This document shows, one piece after another, positions 1 to 13,950 of a stretch of DNA of 64,000 nt. The position numbers and the translations under genes were made by a program. The notes under the pieces are model-generated. The model saw only the letters and a program-made list of their open reading frames with translations, was not told the origin of the DNA and did no database searches. Position 1 is the stretch's first letter. Every line of letters starts with the position of its first letter. The DNA lies in contig LUVW01000005.1 of assembly GCA_001661515.1 (NCBI GenBank), positions 500,814-564,813 on the forward strand, read 5' to 3'. The DNA comes from Capniomyces stellatus. Taxonomy: Eukaryota; Kickxellomycota; Harpellomycetes; Harpellales; Legeriomycetaceae.

Positions 1-3000
1 AGCAGGACAGATCAGCTAAAAGTAGAGATAATCTTGCGGCGCTCCGGAGTTTAAGAAATAACAACCTGACTGCTTCGGAATACCTTGAGGTAGGTTGCCA
101 CAATGTTTTTGAGTTTTTTGAGCCAAGCTATTATAAATCCAGTACATTCAAAACCGGAATACTACGTGGCTCTTTAAGAGCCGTGTAGATACGCGAGAAT
201 GCAGGTGCCCAGATACAGTACCAAGTATAAAACCGATCCATCCATCTATCTATATTTAAATTCTATATTTTTTGCTCAATCTTTGGCATCCATTTAGAAA
301 AAAGAAAGGGAAGCAGAGAAGATATATGATGAAGTAAGCGACGAGGAGTATGAAAGGCGACAACAGGAGCAGGAGGAGCTTGATGACTTTGTAGTAGATG
401 ATGTAGGTGGAAACTATCTGCAAGAAGGGGGCGAAGGCACTGGCCACCAATATGAGTACTATGAGTCGGACGAGGATGTAGAAGAAAAGAAGAAGTATAA
501 GAAAGGTAAATTCAAAAGCTCAAAGCTAAGCAAAGCACTGAATAAGGGAAATGTGTTTTATGATAACCGACTCAAAACTACTTGTTAATAGGAAAAGCTG
601 GTGAGAAGCAAAAGGAAATTGATCGAGAAAGGGAGCGTGAGAAGAATAGACTGAGAAATGGCGCGTTTTTTAAAGCTATGCAGAACAAGCCGATGGTGAA
701 TAAGAGGCCTGTAGTGGAGGATAAGGTAAAAAGAGACGTTTTATTTTCGCTTGTTTTTACTATTGATTTTGCTGTATGAAGCTGTACTAAGCTGTATTAA
801 GCTGGATGAAGCTGTATTAAGCTGGATGAAGCTGGATGTGCAATATGTTGAACTAATATAGACAATCATAACATTGTGTGTTTGTTGGCCGAATAAGATT
901 TGGATTGAATTGACAAAATAATGTGATAGGCTAACATTTGGTGGAACGTGTTAAAATGTATTAGAAATCATTGGAAGACGAAAATGAGTTTATGAACTCG
1001 CTATTGGGAAACCTGGATAGCAAAAAGCCAGACCATAAAAAGCGCAAGATGGAATCGCGAACACCAAAGCCAGCTAAAGTAAGCGCGTCTAAAGTGACAG
1101 GGAAATATGCTACGGACCTGACCCGGTCGACAGTTTACAAGGAAAGCAAACGTGTCAAGAACGAAAACGGAACTGGCTTGGCAGAAAATCGTGGAAATAC
1201 AAGAAATGAAACGAGCCAAATGGGTCTGGACAACAACGCTGATGAAGTGGTAATCAAAGTGGAGGAATATGAATTTGATGACGACTTTATCGCAGATCAG
1301 GTTGGTGGCGACGAGATAACTGAAACTAAGGCAGAAGCCGATAGTGACATTGAAAAAAGTATTTTGGAGCAGGCGCAAGCCAGCAACGCTGTTATGAGCG
1401 AGCTTTTTAAGGACGATACGGTGGATATGGAGGACTGGTTAGCTGTGCAGGGAGACATGATGGCTAGTACAAGCGGAGACAGTTCGGTGAGTAAGCTTGG
1501 AGAGACTGAGCCAAGCCAAAAGTATGGGCTGACTAAAAGCGAAAGCATGGATACCGATGAAAATGCTGGGATTGACATGTTCTGGATTGATGCTTTTGAA
1601 AACAAGGGCGTGGTTTACCTATTTGGTAAAACGGCTGGGAGCGAGAGAAGCCAGCAGTCGAGCGTATGTATTGTGGTGCGTGGGATTGAGAGAAATCTGT
1701 TTGTGTTGCCAAAAGTAAACCAAGAGCTGGGCAACAACTCGTCAACGGAGCCAAAACCAAGATACTCAACAACAGAAGTTTACCACGAGTTTGAATCGGT
1801 AATGATAAAACACGGTGTAAAGGAATTTGCTAGTAAGCCGGTTCAAAGAAAGTATGCTTTTGAAGAGCCAGGAATACCAATAAACGCAGAGTACCTGAAG
1901 GTTGTGTATGGGTTCGATTCTCCCTCGATTCCTTCTGGGATTAGCGGCAACACCTTTGAAAAGGCGTTTGGCACAACCTACACCGCACTCGAGTTGCTGC
2001 TAATGAAGCGCAAGATGATGGGACCGTGTTGGATAAGAATCTCTGGAATACAGAAATCATCGCCTAAGGTAAGTATCTAGTCCGCTTGATTTTTGCTGTG
2101 CATAAAACATTGGTTGCAATTATACTGGTACTGACTTTGGTGCATCTGAATAATACATGTACAATTTAGCTTTCTTGGTGCCGACAGGAATATGTCATTG
2201 GCGACCCAAAGCTAATAAAGGTTATTCCGGAGAATGAGCGAGAAGAGCTGAAGTACCCTACCACGCCCCAGCTCAGCGTTGCGTCAATTTCGCTAAAGAC
2301 TGTCCTTAATCGAAAGAAGGACTCGAATGAAATTGTGGCGGCCAGCTTCTTGTGGCTTCCAAAGCTGGGAATTGAAGATACCACGCCGGTTTCAGGGAAA
2401 ACTTACGAGCAAATATCAATGGTTCGACAAATTGAAGGCGTTCCATTTCCGCTTGATTTTGAAAAACTGTCGACTCAACAAACACCAAAAGCCATCGAGG
2501 CTAGAGGTGGTCAGAGAATCGAGGTTTTTAAAACCGAAAGATCACTACTCCTGTTTTTGGTTGCAATGCTGGCCAGATCAGATCCTGATATCATCGTGGG
2601 TCACAACTACCTAGGCTTTGGTTTGGACATACTTCTCCATAGGATGAAAGCTGGGAAGATAAGCGACTGGTCAAAGCTGGGAAGAATGAAGCGCACTGTT
2701 TGGCCTAAATTACAAGCTGGAGCTGGTGGGATGGGCGAGGCCACCTTTGCAGAACGTCAAATAATGGCTGGCCGTGTTGTCTGTGATACCTATCTGACAT
2801 CAAAGGTTTGTATTATATTGCAATATATTGTACTGTGCTGCTTGATTGTTCACACAACTACTTTTAACACGAACTCTACACTCTAAACCACAAACTAAAC
2901 ATCATATTTTAAGTTTAACCATATCATACATGTATACATTTATAAATTGATAATGTTTTGTTGTTGTACTCTTCTGTTTTAGGATCTCATCAAGTCGAAA

Positions 3001-5973
3001 AGTTATGGGTTGACCCAACTCTCACTTTCAGAGTTACAGATTAAGCGTGAAGATATTCCTTCAGACAAACTAAATGCAATTTTTATGGACACAAGCTCGC
3101 CTTACCCGCTGCTTCGTCTGTGTAGACACACTGCGTTTGACGCGTATCTGTGTGTTTCCTTGATGCATAGACTCCAGGCATTGGTTCTGACTAAACAGCT
3201 GACTAACTTGGCTGGAAATCTGTGGTCAAGAACCATAGTTGGTGCCAAGGCTGAGCGGAACGAATTTCTACTGCTACACGAGTTTTATCGGGAAAAGTTT
3301 ATCCGTCCCGACAAGCCTGCCAACCCGTTCGCTAACAAGCAAGAAATTCAGACAGCGCCTGTTGCCAAGAAAGCTCACAACTCCAAGTCTACGTCTACGA
3401 CTGCCAAACCTGCATCATTGGATGCTGAGGCTATCGAGAATAACAATTATGGTAATATATTTACATATTTATATTAAAACCGATTGGCTGCCTATCTATT
3501 ACACCCACTCACCTACGTGTTGAAATAACTTTTTGATTGGATCAGCTATACTCATAAAAACGCTATCACTATTTTTCATTCTACTATTCAAAGTAACTCT
3601 TTGCTTGGGTTTTGTTGTACCCTAACCTTAACTTTGTTTGGATTTGTACTAACTTGAAACACCTAGATGATGATGAAGGCAGTGATGGTGGGGAGCAGGA
3701 GCAAATCAAATCTGGGTACCAGGCCCAGAGTACCGGTAACCCTGGGAAGAGACGAAAACCTGCATACTCTGGCGGCTTGGTTCTAGAGCCGATTAGAGGC
3801 CTATATGACCAATATGTACTGCTTTTGGATTTCAACTCGCTTTACCCCTCAATTATTCAAGAGTTCAACATCTGTTTCACCACAGTTGACCGTGGACAGG
3901 TAAGACAAAAACGCATTGCCAGCTATCTGGCTTTTCCGACTTGAATATTTTGACTTGGTTTTTGTTTTAACTGGTGGATGATCAAAAACTCTGTTATTTT
4001 GCTACCAACCGTTTAGAAACATAACAAAACAAATCGAAACAAAACGATACAATACAAAATAATACATAATAAAACAAAACAAAACATGTACAATATATTA
4101 AAAATGTCATCAACTACTATAGGACGACGATCAAGTTTCCGCAACTCCTGATCCAAGCCTTCCAATGGGTATCCTCCCAAGACTGCTGAAAACGCTTGTA
4201 GAACGGCGTAAACAGGTTAAAAAGCTGCTTCAGGCGCCAAATCTTTCAGAAAGCACCAAGCTTGCTCTTGACACCCGCCAAAAAGCACTGAAATTGACAG
4301 CCAACTCGATGTACGGTTGTCTAGGGTTTACGCACTCTAGATTCTATGCAAAGCCTTTGGCTGTTCTTATCACTGCTAAAGGCAGACAGATCCTTTTAGA
4401 CACACAGGCTCTTGCTGAATCCCAAGGTTTGCAGGTTGTCTATGGTGACACCGACTCCATTATGATAAACACCGCCACAACAAACCTCAGCCAAGTCTAC
4501 GAGCTGGGCTCCAGGTTTAAGCGACAGGTAAATGACCGCTACAAGCTCTTGGAGCTTGACATAGATGGTGTGTTTAGAAGACTGCTGCTTTTGAGGAAAA
4601 AGAAATACGCTGCTCTTTTGGTCACTGGCCCTGCCATTCCAAACACAAAGAAACATCCTGGCTCGGGTTTAAACTCAGACTCTGCTGTTGGGGACGAAGA
4701 AAGCCAGGAGATAGTTCCAACCAAGCTGGAAACCCGCGGCTTGGATCTGGTTCGCCGTGATTGGTGCGAATTGTCGCATGATGTTTCTAGCTACGTCCTG
4801 AATAAAATTTTGTCTGGGATTGACTCTGACGCAATAGCCGAAATTGTAACCTCATACCTGACTCAAGTATCAAACCACGTGCGCACCAACCGCGTTTCTA
4901 TAAGCAAGTTCATCATTAATAAGGGGCTAAACAAGTCACCTGAAGCCTACAACGACCCACAAGCTTTACCTCACGTATTTGTTGCATTGAGAATGAAGAA
5001 GCTTGGAAACTCCTATAGCAGCGGTGATACCGTTCCATACGCTATCTGTATTAACTCGGGTACAGCTGCTGGAAGCGAAGGCTCTTCGTCTGCGGCAGCT
5101 AGTTCCCTGGCAGCCAGGGCCTATCACCAAGAAGAGATCAAGGCATCCAATGGATCTATTTCAATTGACGTAGAATGGTACTTGACACAGCAGGTTCTCC
5201 CTCCAATTGCCCGTCTGTGTGAACCTATTGATGGAATTGACATTGCAAGGCTGGCCAGCGCGCTGGGCCTTGACTCTTCAAAGTACCGCGGCTCATCCAA
5301 CAGCAACTCTTCGTCTTTTGGAAACGGCGGAGATGAGCTGAAAACATTTGAGTCTCAAATATCTGATGCTGAGAGGTTTAAGAATGCAGAATCCTTTGAG
5401 GCGAATTGCTACCATTGTGGGAACAAGATTCAAGTGTTTGGGATTGCCTGCATACGAGACGGAAAAGTCACCAGTGGCATTCATTGCGAATGCAACGCTC
5501 CACCAAAACCTGCAAGCTTGGCTACCCAGCTAATTAACCAAATCAGAAAACATATTTCAATGTTCCAACAAGCAGAGTACGAATGTAACGACATTGGATG
5601 CGACTACCGCACCAAGCAGAATTTTATTCCTGCCTCTTCAAGCACAAATAACTCGCACGGAAACATACGCTGTATGAGATATGAAATGGGTTGTTCAGGC
5701 TACTTAAAGCGCGTATACTCGGATCGTGCTTTGTATAATCAGCTACTTTACTACTCCAGCTTATTTGACCAAAAGCGCTCAAAGCTGAGGCTTATCGGAA
5801 TGGCCAAATCTCTTGATATTGATATTCTTAAAGTTGAAGCAAGCATCGACCATCTTTACTTGAAGAATCGCCTTGCTATTGACAATTGCGCCAGCTCCGT
5901 GAAGTCTTACATGGACCTTTCAGCGTTCAGATTTGTGGATCTGGGCTCACTCTTCCGCTCTCTAAAACTTTAG
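1..5973 (+). CDS. POL1: DNA polymerase alpha catalytic subunit (5' end cut by window)
   Basis: This is the catalytic subunit of DNA polymerase alpha-primase, which extends RNA primers at nuclear replication origins and Okazaki fragments. My exon model is 3-89, 298-505, 592-725, 965-2068, 2170-2805, 2983-3451, 3667-3899 and 4123-5973. All junctions are GT..AG and in frame, giving about 1573 codons; only the first few are off the left edge. The N-terminus carries the conserved [13 protein letters not shown] and LDDFVVDD signature. The exonuclease-like region ([16 protein letters not shown]) lacks a catalytic set, as is normal for alpha. Family B motif A is [20 protein letters not shown], motif B is [13 protein letters not shown] and motif C is YGDTDS. 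The C-terminus has two cysteine modules (CYHCG..HCEC; C-x4-C..C-x5-C) that bind the B subunit and primase in this family. It is somewhat longer than the yeast and human enzymes, mainly through the acidic/basic linker in exon 4. Confidence 0.96.
777..838 (+). repeat. 10-bp tandem repeat in POL1 intron 3
   Basis: Six or so copies of a 10-bp unit alternate between AAGCTGTATT and AAGCTGGATG. They lie wholly inside the intron at 726-964. Confidence 0.85.
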
Positions 5974-8775
5974 CTCGATTAACTATACGACTACCAATAC
6001 TATATCATTCCATATCATTACATACCACTCTATATAATTCTATATCATAATACTAGTATTTTTTTTAAACGTTTATTTTACTATATATTTTGGATCGCTT
6101 TATTTCTTATGGTTGTTATTTAAACGATTCATACTTACAAACCAGCCCAACGCGTGTTTGGCTATCTTATACCACACATTTATTTTTTGCCTAATGATTT
6201 TTATTTTGTTTTTAACGACTTTTTTCTATGATAAAACTACATTTCACATGCCATAGTAAAAAAGACTGGAAATTGAAAGACTACGATGTTCGCTACATAA
6301 ATGCATAGAATAGACTAGCGCGATGTGCTAAGCACGGCAACAGAGTGGACAACATTACACCATGGATATACGGTTACCATAAGCACTTTTGATGCAAGTG
6401 GGCAAGGAGGTGGGCTAATTCCTTGGTTCGTCCAGGTGGATGATTGGCTTTCTGATTGGAGGTATGTCTCTTGTCTCTGGTCTTTGAATTTCAAATCTTC
6501 CATTGGACATATTTACAGTGTGTCTCATTATTAGTATGGTTTTTTTTTGTGCTTAGCTCTGAAGTCTGGATTGTAAAAGAATTTTTTTGGTTTTGTTTAA
6601 AAAGGGTATTTAGTAGAATAAGATTGATTTTATGTTGAACATAAAAAGTGCAGCACTGCTCCCATTTTATACTAACCGTGCATATATTGTGTTAGGCTTG
6701 GGTGATATACATATTTATGTGTTTTAGGATGACGCATTAAAGTTGTGGATTATTTGACATTTGTTCTGTTTAGTAATACCAAACCTATTTTTGACATTTG
6801 TTTTTCTTTAATACTCGGCTTTTAGACAGTCACTTCAAACAATTTCATCTTCCTCACCCTTATCTTTCCTCAAGGCTTTGTTAGCTTTGTTGTCAAAACC
6901 ATTACTTTGTATGCATTTTTACAACTATTTGTGAGTGTAGCATTTAATAAATGGGCTAGTTCCTATTGCGTCGGATTTGATGTTTCGTTGTTCAAGTTTT
7001 CCTGGATAATTCTTTTTTTTTTGTAGTTAAAAATAATATTTTAACTTGATGGCGTTAGTCAAGTATGGAACAAATGTTGTCAAACCTTTACTTTCCCCTT
7101 TGCCTTTGCTTTCACTGTGCCTCTTTTATTTATTTCAAAGTTATTTATACATATTCCACCATATTGGATCTGTTCTCTGTGTTTATTTGGTTGTCAACGA
7201 TAAATAGATGTGGTTCTTTATTACTGAATCGAATAAACTATTCATACCATTTAGCTACTCGGGAGAGTGTATGCTATTTATTTGAATTGACGTGATTCTA
7301 ATTTTTAGGCATTTCAGTCGTTTGTTCTGATAAACGAAATCCTGATTTAGCAGCTTTAGTGCATATATAACACTTGGCCTACTAGTGTACCAGTGTACTA
7401 CTTGATGGAAAGAAAAATTATAATATTCTCGGTGAAGGGTAGGGCTGTGTTGAATTGAATTACACAGCGCTGATATCCCAAGTTCAACTTGGTATTGTTG
7501 TATAAGAAAACAAGGCTGTTAAAACAACAAACCGACATGCGATAGACTATGCATACAATAAGCAACACCGCGGTTGTAGATTTGCTACACTATATCCATT
7601 GTGTGTAATGCATATCTATTTGATAGGTCTCGATAGTGTTGATCATATTGAGTTTATACTTGGTTTGCCTATACGCAGCTATTTAAACCACAGGATCATC
7701 CTACTATTGATTTCTAGATTAACAAACGCTTAGCTGTTCTTAATCATAACTGTCGGCAATCAACCAATACATTTTATTTATAAGATAGACTCGTGTATAA
7801 GATGTACGTTCGGGCGATTTTACCCCTATCAAAACGGAGCCTACTGGTCATCAAAAATGTGCTTGCGATAACATTTAAACCAGACTATTTTCCTAGTTTA
7901 GTCTTTGGTTTTCCTCGTATTAGGTGTGGCTATTAGTAAGCCCAAGAGTCCTTGACTCTGCTTTGGTAGCTCCAACTTCAATTTTGCCAATTTTGTCAAT
8001 AAGGAAAAACAAATAAAATAAAAAATCGTCAAGACTTGTAATTGAATCTTTGCTGTAAATTCTGGTTGAACACAATGGAAGAGAGTAACAGCACTGTTAG
8101 AATCAAAACAGCCAATGGTGAGGTGCCAGTATGGCTGAGGCTGATTGTCTTTTTCTTAGTTTTTACGAAAACTTGAATGGTTTTTATGAACGGGAAAAAA
8201 GTGAGAAATGGACACAAGTCTACGCTGTTACTGTTAACTGAAAATAAAGGTGTATTCCAACATGATTCGCTAAAAAAGACTCTAGAGTGATGAATTTTTA
8301 ATTTGTTTCTCGTTTTATTCCAGCATTTATGCATTTGGCATACAATTATTTGATTTATAATTTGCTCCTCAGGTGTGACTTGGCGTATATATTGGTGCCA
8401 AAAATACTCGAGTTATAAAAAAAAGTGGTGGAATTCTCCCTATATTTTAAACATTATTAGTATTCAATTTACTAGAGTTCAAATGGAAATTAAATCTACA
8501 AATTAAATTAAATCTGTAAAAGATGGCCTAGACTAATTTAATACCAACATGTACTTGCCAACCCAAACCAATGTTATTCAGGGATATAAACCTGCGACAA
8601 ACCGAATTAACAAAAACATGTAAATTAACACAAATCCCAAACTGTTCCTTAAACAGATATTTAAAGCGAGAAAAAAAAAGTACTCGTTAACAATAGTTTA
8701 ATAATATACAGTTTCACTCGACTACGTTTACACTTGGATTATAAACGCACTACTACAATACCACCAGTTATAGCT

Positions 8776-8937
8776 CCAATTCTAATCCCAATTTTATTCC
8801 AATTCCAATTTTAATCTCAATTCCAAATCTAATTCCAATTCCAAATCTAATTCCAAATCTAAGTCTAATTCCAATTCCAGTTCTAAGTCCAATTCTAATC
8901 CTAAGTCCAATTTCAATTCTAGCTCTAATTATAATTC
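8776..8937. repeat. degenerate 6-bp array (AATTCC/AATCTA type)
   Basis: About 160 bases are built from hexamers close to CCAATT, AATTCC and AATCTA. Read on the minus strand it makes an artefactual IGIRFGIG-type repeat peptide, so the open frame there should not be called a gene. Confidence 0.8.
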
Positions 8938-9145
8938 TGAAGCAAAAAAGAAGAATAATAAAACACAGACAAAGCAAGACAAAACAAAACAAAACAAGTG
9001 TTTGGTAAAGCAGCAGCACCGGTACACGAACTACAAGCAGAACTGAATGTTTGTTAGAAATATCAATAAAACATCCAAGAGTGAATAACCCGATTAAAAG
9101 CTCATTTTCAGACCCTATTATGAGTAATTGATAGTTTTCAATCGT

Positions 9146-9186
9146 TTGGAAAAAGAAAAGAAAAAGAAAAAGAAAAAGAAAAAAGA
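9146..9186 (+). repeat. GAAAAA simple repeat
   Basis: An A-rich purine run of GAAAAA units lies 60-100 bases upstream of the CCCH/SMR gene start. Confidence 0.8.
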
Positions 9187-9246
9187 GTAATTAGACAAAA
9201 GTATATACACACACAAAAGACAGTATTGATATCAGTACTTGGAACA

Positions 9247-11264
9247 ATGACATCACTAGATACGATACTAAAGGATTTAAATTTAGATTCGGATATAGTG
9301 GGCAAGTATGTGAATGCAACACTTGAAGATGCGTCTATGCCTCAGACCGAAAAGGAAGAGATTATACGCGAGTATCTATCGAGTGGGGGATTCCAGGTAT
9401 GTGTATATAGTATTATGTATATAAATGGGTTAAGTGGTAAAAATAGAGGTGTTGCTAGAATGAAATTCGGCCGAACTCCGAAATAAAAGAGGAAAATATG
9501 ATGGATCGTACAGATAGCTTGTTGTTGCCTCAAGATAGTTTTAATTGGTTGGAAAATGTGATAAATGGGTTACGTTTGTAGTTAATGTAAACAGTCTTTT
9601 CTTTTATAAAAAGTGCAGCTGAACTTTTTTGTTTACTACATGAAAACACGATGTTTGTTGGATACAAATAGATGGAAAACAAAATCAATTCAATTGTACA
9701 AGATATATTAAGGCAGTACACGGAGGGCAATTTGAGATGTCGGCAGGAAGAAGAATGTGTATCTTTAGCGTCAGCAGGCGTTATGAGAAAGGGGCTGTCG
9801 TTTGCAAAACGCAAAAAGCCTGAAAGCGCACAGCCTAAGATTATGCACCAATATAATAATAGTGATGAGCGCTCTAGCAATGACTACAGCAACATTGGTA
9901 TTAACGAGAGTTTAGGGATTAATGGAAACGTTGACACAGATTTATTTGATGCGCTAAAAGACCAGGTATACACAGCGGGATTTGTGAATGATACAATGGG
10001 GTTTTACAACGCTCCAAGCTCAAGCATATCCTTTGAAAACAGCATCAACGACAACACCAAGACCTATATGGGCGCAAGTAGCTACGTCTTCCCGCCAAGC
10101 AGCGACGATACTTTGGAAAACTCTGTTTTTGAGGAGTCTGAGGTGGTATCATTCACAGATGATGAAATTATTAAAAGAGTGTTTGCACCAATAGACCCCG
10201 ACGTAATATGGGAGGCGTTTCTCACGTCTGAATTTGACACCCTAACAGTACTGAGCTTACTGCTGTTTACTGAGGGCCAAAGTCTTTTAAGTCAATCTCA
10301 AGCACAGACTCCGTGTAAAAGGGTCTGCAAGTTCTTTATGCGGAGGGAGTGTTATCGCAGCGACTGCTGGTTTAGTCACGACATAGGCTCGTTTATCTGC
10401 AAGTTTTGGCTTCGCGGAAGCTGTATAAAAGAGGAAAAGTGCGAATTTTTGCACGAGTGGCCTGTGCACCTGTTGGCTGATCTTCAAATCAACGATAAAA
10501 TCGTCTTGCCTGTAAATTCCAAAGCCGACGAGAAATCATCGCCGCCTCCGCTAACCTCAGAGGAGTTTCCCTCACTATTCCCGCTACCCAAACCAGAAAT
10601 CCCCAAAAACAAAAAAACAACAGCCAGATCCAAGATCGCACTTACGCCAGCAATTAAGGAGTTTGTCCCCAAGAAAAAGAAGCTTGGGTTCAACAGTGCT
10701 GGGCAGACGGATGCTAATAACTCCAACTCTTTTGTATCGCCAATTTCCAACAACAACTGGAGTACATTCCCAGACCTCCCCGAGATAAACCCTCTAACTG
10801 TCCCAGACAACCCCAAGCTTGGTGGATTTTTTTCCCAGTGTAAAGAAGCTGTATTATACTGTCACCTACGCAACAAACTCATTGCAAGCGCTCAGCACGC
10901 ATATACAAGTGGCGACAACGACACAGTAAACACTCTAGCTAGAAAGTCCCTAAAGCATAACGAGACTGTAGCCCAGTACTACAGACAGGCCAGCGATGAG
11001 CTCTACCGCATCACAAAGTCCGACATTCCACTTATTAGCCTGCACGGACTAAACTCGGATGTTGCAATTGAGCTGCTCTGCCTGCGTATCGATGAGCTGT
11101 CACAACTGTCCAACCGATTCTTTATTGTGACAAACATAGACAGCAAGGTACTTAAGACTACCCAATTGTTCTGTGAAGTAGTCGAGTTTTTGGAATTTGG
11201 TGGCTACAGATACAAACTTTATTCTGACGCAGGTTTATATGGCTTAATTTCTGTTTTACTTTGA
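9247..11264 (+). CDS. CCCH zinc-finger and SMR-domain protein
   Basis: Two exons (9247-9396 and 9672-11264) with a phase-0 intron give 580 residues. The ATG at 9247 is the first in frame after the upstream purine run. Two adjacent CCCH zinc fingers lie near residues 264-315 (C-x4-C..C-x3-H type, then CKFWLRGSC..CEFLH). They are followed by a Lys/Ser/Pro linker with SEEFPSL, a helical DUF1771-like segment near residues 430-490, and a C-terminal SMR fold starting at ISLHGL near residue 505. This architecture is known in fungi and is thought to act on RNA or ribosomes; SMR domains can be endonucleases. The usual LDLHG is ISLHG here, and the GTGxHS loop is replaced by TNIDSKV, so nuclease activity is doubtful. 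The acidic block before the fingers ends in a CUE/UBA-like LTVLSLLLF helix, which is inference. Confidence 0.82.
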
Positions 11265-11703
11265 TTAAATAAATAAAATACTTGAACTATTATCTTCCTC
11301 CCCACACATACAAATTAACTTGCACAACCCATCTAATAAGGCTCACTGGTATTATATATGTACAGTTTTCGATATCCAATCTAAACCTAAACCTACGCTT
11401 ACACCAAAACTTACACTGCTAAGCATTCTGGCTGTTCTTGTTTTGCATGTATCATGCCACACTGAATCAACTATAACTGAAAAATTGCTGCGCAAAATAA
11501 GCCATTTGTTTTTTTTTTTTTTTGGTGAAATAAAACAGATTGTTATATTGTTTTGGTGAATAAAAGTTGGGTAATAATATAGTAAAGGAGAAAGAAAAGA
11601 AAAATTTACAATACCAAGCCTATAAGAAATTTTATATTTTGGAAGTGACTAGTAACGTTTTTTTATTCTAGAATAAAAGTAGTTTAAAATAAGTCTAGCT
11701 AAC
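11265..11703. other. intergenic between convergent genes
   Basis: This 439-base 3'-3' spacer between the SMR gene and histone H4 contains poly-T runs and short CTTACACC/CTAAACC-like stretches. No gene is seen. Confidence 0.75.
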
Positions 11704-12018
<315 letters not shown>

Positions 12019-12257
12019 TTAGTTTTTAAAGTTTACCGTGTTGTTTTTTTATTTGTATATTTCAAGTAAAAGGAGAAAAAAAAACTGTTTTTTTTCTTGT
12101 CCTTAAAGATTGTGTATTATATTTTACTAGTGCTTAGTTGAAGTAGAAAAAGAAAAAAGAGACTGGTTTCACTTTTTTTTTTTAAACTGGAAATATAATT
12201 TTGTAAAAAGATGTGAGAATGACAAACCTCGGAAAGTATGGGGGGAAAAACTCCTAC

Positions 12258-12278
12258 TTTATATAATGAATTATTGGA
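12258..12278 (-). promoter_or_regulatory. candidate H4 core promoter (CCAAT + TATATAAA)
   Basis: On the minus strand CCAAT (12274-12278) is followed by TATATAAA (12258-12265), about 245 bases upstream of the H4 ATG. The leader between is long and pyrimidine-rich. The match is textual only; the start site is unknown. Confidence 0.35.
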
Positions 12279-13950
12279 AAGCGACTCCATTTCTTTTCTT
12301 TTTTTTTTCCTATCTCTTTTTTTTTTTACTCTGCCTTTTTTTTTTCCTCTTTTTCCTCCCATTGTTATTTTTTAATACTTTGCTTTGGAATGTTTCAAAC
12401 TTATCGCGTAGATCTTAAGTTTCCTCGACATTCTTAATTTTTAATTAACTGATTGTTGTTTTAATAACTAGGACCACAACAGCGCACAAAGCCCATTTAA
12501 ACGGGTTGCTTTCATATCTGAAAAGCGCTACTTTGCTAGAGTGAACTTGTAAAACATATCCCGCTCAATGTAGCTTACGCGATTTAATAGGCAGCTTCCG
12601 ACTAACCCGCCTCCTCCCTTATTTTCCAAAGCTCCCTTACACACAACGGGCTTTTTAATAGCATTACACGCTTATTGTATTGATTATCTAAACATGCAAT
12701 AATTAATCTGGACTTGAATATCTAGCCAATCACTGTACAGCCGCCTCTACTCAAATGCTAACTAAATACAACCTATTTCAACCAAACAAGCCATTTCCAT
12801 AACGCCTAATTCTGCCTATATGGTATGAATAACCAACTTCCACTCATTACTTAATTGTTGATATCAACCCCACTCGCACCAACTTGCTGTACACAAAAAA
12901 AAAAAAAAACAAAGACACAAGCTTTTAGAGGAAAGATAAATATCCATATAATACTAGGCGTTTTAAGATTTCTGTTATTTTGACTCATTTAGATTCAAGA
13001 AAGCACCATTATTTTGTTTAACGAATGGGTTTGGCTCGATGCACAATTGGGTGATCGTAGTTCACTTACAAACTTTTGTTTATTGATTATCTAATTCGTA
13101 GTTGTATACTCTTCATGTTTTTCCAAATGCTGCTTATTTGGCTGTTTTGGCTGATTTTGCTATTTTGCCTGTTTTGCTTTTTACATGTATTTTATTACTA
13201 TTAAAAATATCTTTGTGTTTGTCTTTACCGATTTGCTCTCGCAACTCGCCTTCCAACGTATTAAATATCCTTATCACTTCTCAGGATTGTTCCTAACCTC
13301 GCGAATTCAACGCTCTTGTTTTTATTGGCTTACCACAAAATTGATGCAAATTGGATTATTGCGACTTGCAGTCTTTTTTTTTTTTACTCGACAGCTTCCC
13401 TCATATCCCATTCCCATCCCCTACCAGACTATTAAAAAAAAGCAACTGTTTCTCTCTTCTTCACACTTTTTTTTGCCTTTTACAGTAGCATCAAAATTGT
13501 GCTATTCTTCATCCAGTTTTCTTGGTGGAACTAAATCTACTTTTACTATCGCCAAATCAAGCTAGTTTACAAACAATGCTATTTTCTGCAAATTGTCTGG
13601 TTTAGGCTAATTATGTCATTATCAAAAACAAGCTATCAGCTCCCTAAACCAAACCCAACATAGCATCCCAACTTGGAAGCAATGACGCTAGATAAAGTCC
13701 CCACCTTTCAAACAAAATCTCCTAAATAAAACACAAAAATGAATTAACTTTGCCAATAAAGCGTACCCCATCAATACGATAAAAGCCAATAAAGCAAAAT
13801 ACAGTCAAAAAAAAATGATTATCACTTTGTAAAAAAAACCGGAAAAAAAAATAATGTCAGCATATAAATGTGAGCAATATGAGCCAAAGGTGGGTGTGTT
13901 TTTATTTGGAGAAAAAAGACATACACAGTTTCAGCTGTATAACAGTCCTC

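Larger units (their letters stand above)
5974..9246. other. intergenic, no gene seen
   Basis: About 3.3 kb of AT-rich sequence lies between the POL1 stop and the next start. All open frames here are short and lack recognisable motifs or splice partners. It holds a degenerate hexamer array (8776-8937) and a GAAAAA run (9146-9186). I see no RNA gene. Confidence 0.7.

Noticed and set aside
256..450. 64-codon hydrophobic frame on the minus strand
   Set aside because: It is the complement of POL1 exon 2, whose protein is clearly conserved.
8768..9019. 83-codon Ile/Gly/Arg/Phe repeat frame, minus strand
   Set aside because: It is read from the degenerate hexamer array; the periodic peptide is an artefact.
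13102..13565. Overlapping plus-strand frames of 64 and 126 codons in the histone spacer
   Set aside because: Low-complexity, T-rich, no homology recognised and no supporting splice sites.
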